DNA of 8,774 bases from Bacteroidales bacterium (GTDB taxonomy: Bacteria > Bacteroidota > Bacteroidia > Bacteroidales > WCHB1-69), in NCBI GenBank assembly GCA_017964755.1, contig JAGCRI010000180.1:1-8774 (forward strand), written 5' to 3'. The notes below the pieces were generated by a model. The model did no database searches, had not been told where the DNA came from, and saw only the letters and a program-made list of their open reading frames with translations. This document shows, in pieces, positions 6,838 through 8,774 of this stretch. Numbering within the stretch: the first letter of the stretch is position 1; each line of letters begins with the position of its first letter. The translations under genes and the position numbers were made by a program.

Positions 6838-7581
6838 CTGTATTTGGAACCCTTCATTGAAAAGTGGGGTTAACAGGGAACGCATTTCCTCAACAGTAAA
6901 CTTCTGAAGATTCTCGGCTGGTGTGGGGCGGTCAATTGTGTAAACCATAATTTCGCGCGGGCGGAGCTGCCTCACAATATCCATCCAACCGTTAAGAACT
7001 TCCGGTGAAGATGAGTCAAAATTTTGGCTGCGGAGAAACATAGTCTGCAGGATGAAATTCCCGTTGAACCCCTGCAACGCCTTCACAACAGCCGCAACGT
7101 CATAACCTGCGGCGGGGTTGTTGATTTTTTGCACAAGCTCATTGGTCGGAGCGTCAATCTTCATAATGGGATTGTCCACTTTTTTCAAAGCCGCCAAAAT
7201 TTCGGGGCGGTGCACCTTCGTAGCGTTCGACAAGACTGAAATTTTCGCATTTGGGTAATATGTGTCGCGAAGATATATCGTGTCGTCAATGATTTTTGGG
7301 AACTCAGGGTTGAGAGTAGGCTCGCCGTCACCCGAAAAAGTGATGGAATCGACTGACACGCCGTCATTACGGATTTTTTGCAGCATGGATTCCAAATCGT
7401 GATAAACCTTTGCGGCGGAGGGCAGCACAACATCATCGCGCCCGTCTTTGTTCCAGCCGCATTCGCAATATATGCAGTCGAAGTTGCAAATTTTTCCATT
7501 TACAGGCAGAAGATTTATTCCTAAGGAATTTCCGAGCCTTCTGCTTTTTATAGGACCAAAAACTGTCTCTTCTCTTAACAT
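6826..7581 (-). CDS. Radical SAM protein, COG0731-like (wyosine-synthase-related) family
   Basis: 251 residues. Radical SAM enzymes use a [4Fe-4S] cluster to cleave S-adenosylmethionine and start radical chemistry. The cluster motif is CNFDCIYC (C32, C36, C39; CX3CX2C), with an extra Cys at 41. It is preceded by the family signature FGPIKSRRLGNSLGINLLP (8-26). SGDGEPTL (83-90) matches the SAM-binding GGE-type motif, and SVLSNAT (115-121) is a later core strand. The family is broadly related to TYW1-like Fe-S oxidoreductases, but bacterial members are mostly uncharacterised and wyosine is not expected in bacterial tRNA, so the reaction is unknown. The ATG at 7581 is 16 bases after the tgt stop, so the two genes are probably cotranscribed. 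The stop codon touches that of the convergent M16 gene. Confidence 0.9.
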   Translation of the reverse strand: MLREETVFGPIKSRRLGNSLGINLLPVNGKICNFDCIYCECGWNKDGRDDVVLPSAAKVYHDLESMLQKIRNDGVSVDSITFSGDGEPTLNPEFPKIIDDTIYLRDTYYPNAKISVLSNATKVHRPEILAALKKVDNPIMKIDAPTNELVQKINNPAAGYDVAAVVKALQGFNGNFILQTMFLRSQNFDSSSPEVLNGWMDIVRQLRPREIMVYTIDRPTPAENLQKFTVEEMRSLLTPLFNEGFQIQIKG

Positions 7582-7597
7582 AATCAGATATTTTGAG

Positions 7598-8725
7598 TTA
7601 TAGCTTTCTCATCAGAATCGGAATGATTTCGTTTTTCCAAGAGGCGAAAGTGCCTTCTTCTATCTTTTTGCGTGCTGTTGTCACGAGGTCAAGGAAGAAG
7701 TGCAGGTTGTGGATGCTGCCAATCATCATGCCCAAAATCTCGTTCGAGACGTAAAGGTGGCGCAGATAGGCTTTGGTGTATTCGCGGTCGGCGAAGAGCT
7801 CGCTGTTTTCGTCAATCGGCGAAAAGTCGAACTTCCATTTCTCATTGCGCATATTCATCATTCCGTTCCAAGTGAAAATCATTCCGTTGCGGCCGTTGCG
7901 GGTTGGCATTACGCAGTCGAACATATCCACACCGAGGGCAATGCTTTCAAGAATATTCCTTGGGGTGCCCACTCCCATCAGGTAGCGAGGCTTGTCTTGA
8001 GGAAGGATATTGCAGCAAATGTCAACCATTTCGTACATCATATCTTCCGGGCCGCACATTCCGCCGATGGCGTTGCCTTCGCGTCCCTGCTCAGCAATAA
8101 ATTCCGCCGACTGCGTGCGCAGGTCCTTGAAAATACTGCCTTGGATTATCGGGAACAGGGCTTGCGAATAGCCATACTTCGGTTCAGTGCTGTCGAAGCG
8201 GGCGATACATCTTTTCAGCCAGTTATGTGTCAGATACATTGAGCGTTTGGCATATTTGTACTCGCACGGATAATGAGTACACTCGTCGAAAGCCATGATA
8301 ATGTCGGCTCCGATTGAACGTTGTATATCCATCACTCCCTCGGGGCTGAACAGGTGCTTTGAGCCGTCAATGTGAGATCGGAACCACGTCCCCTCTTCCG
8401 GCACAATTTTGCGGCGGTGGGCTAACGAAAAAACCTGGAATCCGCCACTGTCAGTCAATATCGGTCTGTCCCAGCCGTTGAATTTGTGAAGGCCACCTGC
8501 CGCTTCCAAAACCTCAATCCCGGGACGCAGGTAAAGATGGTATGTGTTGCCTAATATTATTTGGGCTTTTATCTCGTTTTTGACATCTCGTATGTGTACG
8601 GCCTTTACGGAGCCGACCGTGCCGACCGGCATGAATATCGGGGTTTTTATCTCACCATGGTCCGTATATATCGTCCCGGCACGCGCACCGCTTTTAGGGT
8701 CTTTCTTTTCTAATGTAAACTTCAT
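7598..8725 (-). CDS. tgt: tRNA-guanine transglycosylase (queuine tRNA-ribosyltransferase)
   Basis: 375 residues, full length. Tgt exchanges guanine 34 of GUN-anticodon tRNAs for preQ1 in queuosine synthesis. Motifs seen are TPIFMPVGT (28-36), LGNTYHLYLRPG (58-69), TDSGGFQ (91-97) with D92, FDECT (146-150), and GVDMFDCVMPTRNGRNG (265-281) with the nucleophile D270. Two departures from the canonical enzyme are visible. The substrate loop usually reading GGLAVGE is GGMCGPE (221-227), and alignment with the following MYEM suggests two residues are lost. The zinc-binding CxCxxC is replaced by S308, L310 and D313, while H339 remains. The ATG at 8725 is preferred over a TTG at 8746, which overlaps the promoter box. 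It leads an operon with the radical SAM gene. Confidence 0.95.
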   Translation of the reverse strand: MKFTLEKKDPKSGARAGTIYTDHGEIKTPIFMPVGTVGSVKAVHIRDVKNEIKAQIILGNTYHLYLRPGIEVLEAAGGLHKFNGWDRPILTDSGGFQVFSLAHRRKIVPEEGTWFRSHIDGSKHLFSPEGVMDIQRSIGADIIMAFDECTHYPCEYKYAKRSMYLTHNWLKRCIARFDSTEPKYGYSQALFPIIQGSIFKDLRTQSAEFIAEQGREGNAIGGMCGPEDMMYEMVDICCNILPQDKPRYLMGVGTPRNILESIALGVDMFDCVMPTRNGRNGMIFTWNGMMNMRNEKWKFDFSPIDENSELFADREYTKAYLRHLYVSNEILGMMIGSIHNLHFFLDLVTTARKKIEEGTFASWKNEIIPILMRKL

Positions 8726-8743
8726 TCTGTTAGTAATTTTTGG

Positions 8744-8774
8744 CAAAAATACACTATTTATCTTAATCTTTAAA
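8744..8774 (-). promoter_or_regulatory. Candidate promoter of the tgt-radical SAM operon
   Basis: On the minus strand TTTA (8771-8774) is followed after 19 bases by TATTTTTG (8744-8751). This matches the Bacteroidota TTTG (-33) and TAnnTTTG (-7) pattern with one mismatch in the -33 box. The ATG is 18 bases downstream of the -7 box, so the leader would be very short. The -33 box touches the window edge. Confidence 0.6.

Noticed and set aside
6848..6875. AACCC...GGGTT inverted repeat near the end of the radical SAM gene
   Set aside because: A five-base stem with a long loop inside coding sequence; expected by chance.
7700..8242. 180-codon open frame on the plus strand
   Set aside because: Antisense shadow of tgt, which is unmistakable on the minus strand.

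Overview
The window looks like ordinary chromosome from a member of the Bacteroidota, most likely Bacteroidales. Three things support this. The proteins have the family character of that phylum: an M16 peptidase with a long helical insert, a Tgt without zinc cysteines, and a stand-alone deoxynucleoside kinase overlapping folK. The intergenic regions are AT-rich and carry TAnnTTTG boxes, the -7 element of the Bacteroidota primary sigma factor. Convincing Shine-Dalgarno sequences are absent. I see no mobile element, tRNA, rRNA, CRISPR array or obvious foreign island.

Layout. Positions 1-632 (minus) hold the N-terminal 210 residues of a membrane-anchored protein of unknown function that runs off the left edge. 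Positions 729-1851 (minus) are a two-gene unit: folK (HPPK, folate synthesis, GTG start) overlapping by 17 bases a deoxynucleoside kinase, followed by a plausible terminator. Positions 1990-3687 (minus) encode a Na+/phosphate cotransporter-family protein with a C-terminal PhoU-like domain. A 246-base divergent intergenic region (3688-3933) separates it from a 963-residue secreted M16 zinc peptidase (3934-6825, plus). The peptidase stop codon directly abuts the stop codon of a convergent radical SAM gene (6826-7581, minus). That gene lies 16 bases downstream of tgt (7598-8725, minus), so the two probably form an operon, with a promoter at the right edge of the window.

Functionally the genes are mostly housekeeping: folate and deoxynucleotide metabolism, phosphate or ion transport, periplasmic proteolysis and tRNA queuosine modification. 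I found no convincing undescribed multi-gene system. The points most worth checking are an 11-bp perfect inverted repeat at the presumed transcription start of the Na/Pi gene with a second AT-rich palindrome beside it, an altered and shortened substrate loop in Tgt, the absence of Tgt zinc ligands, and the pairing of tgt with a wyosine-synthase-like radical SAM protein.
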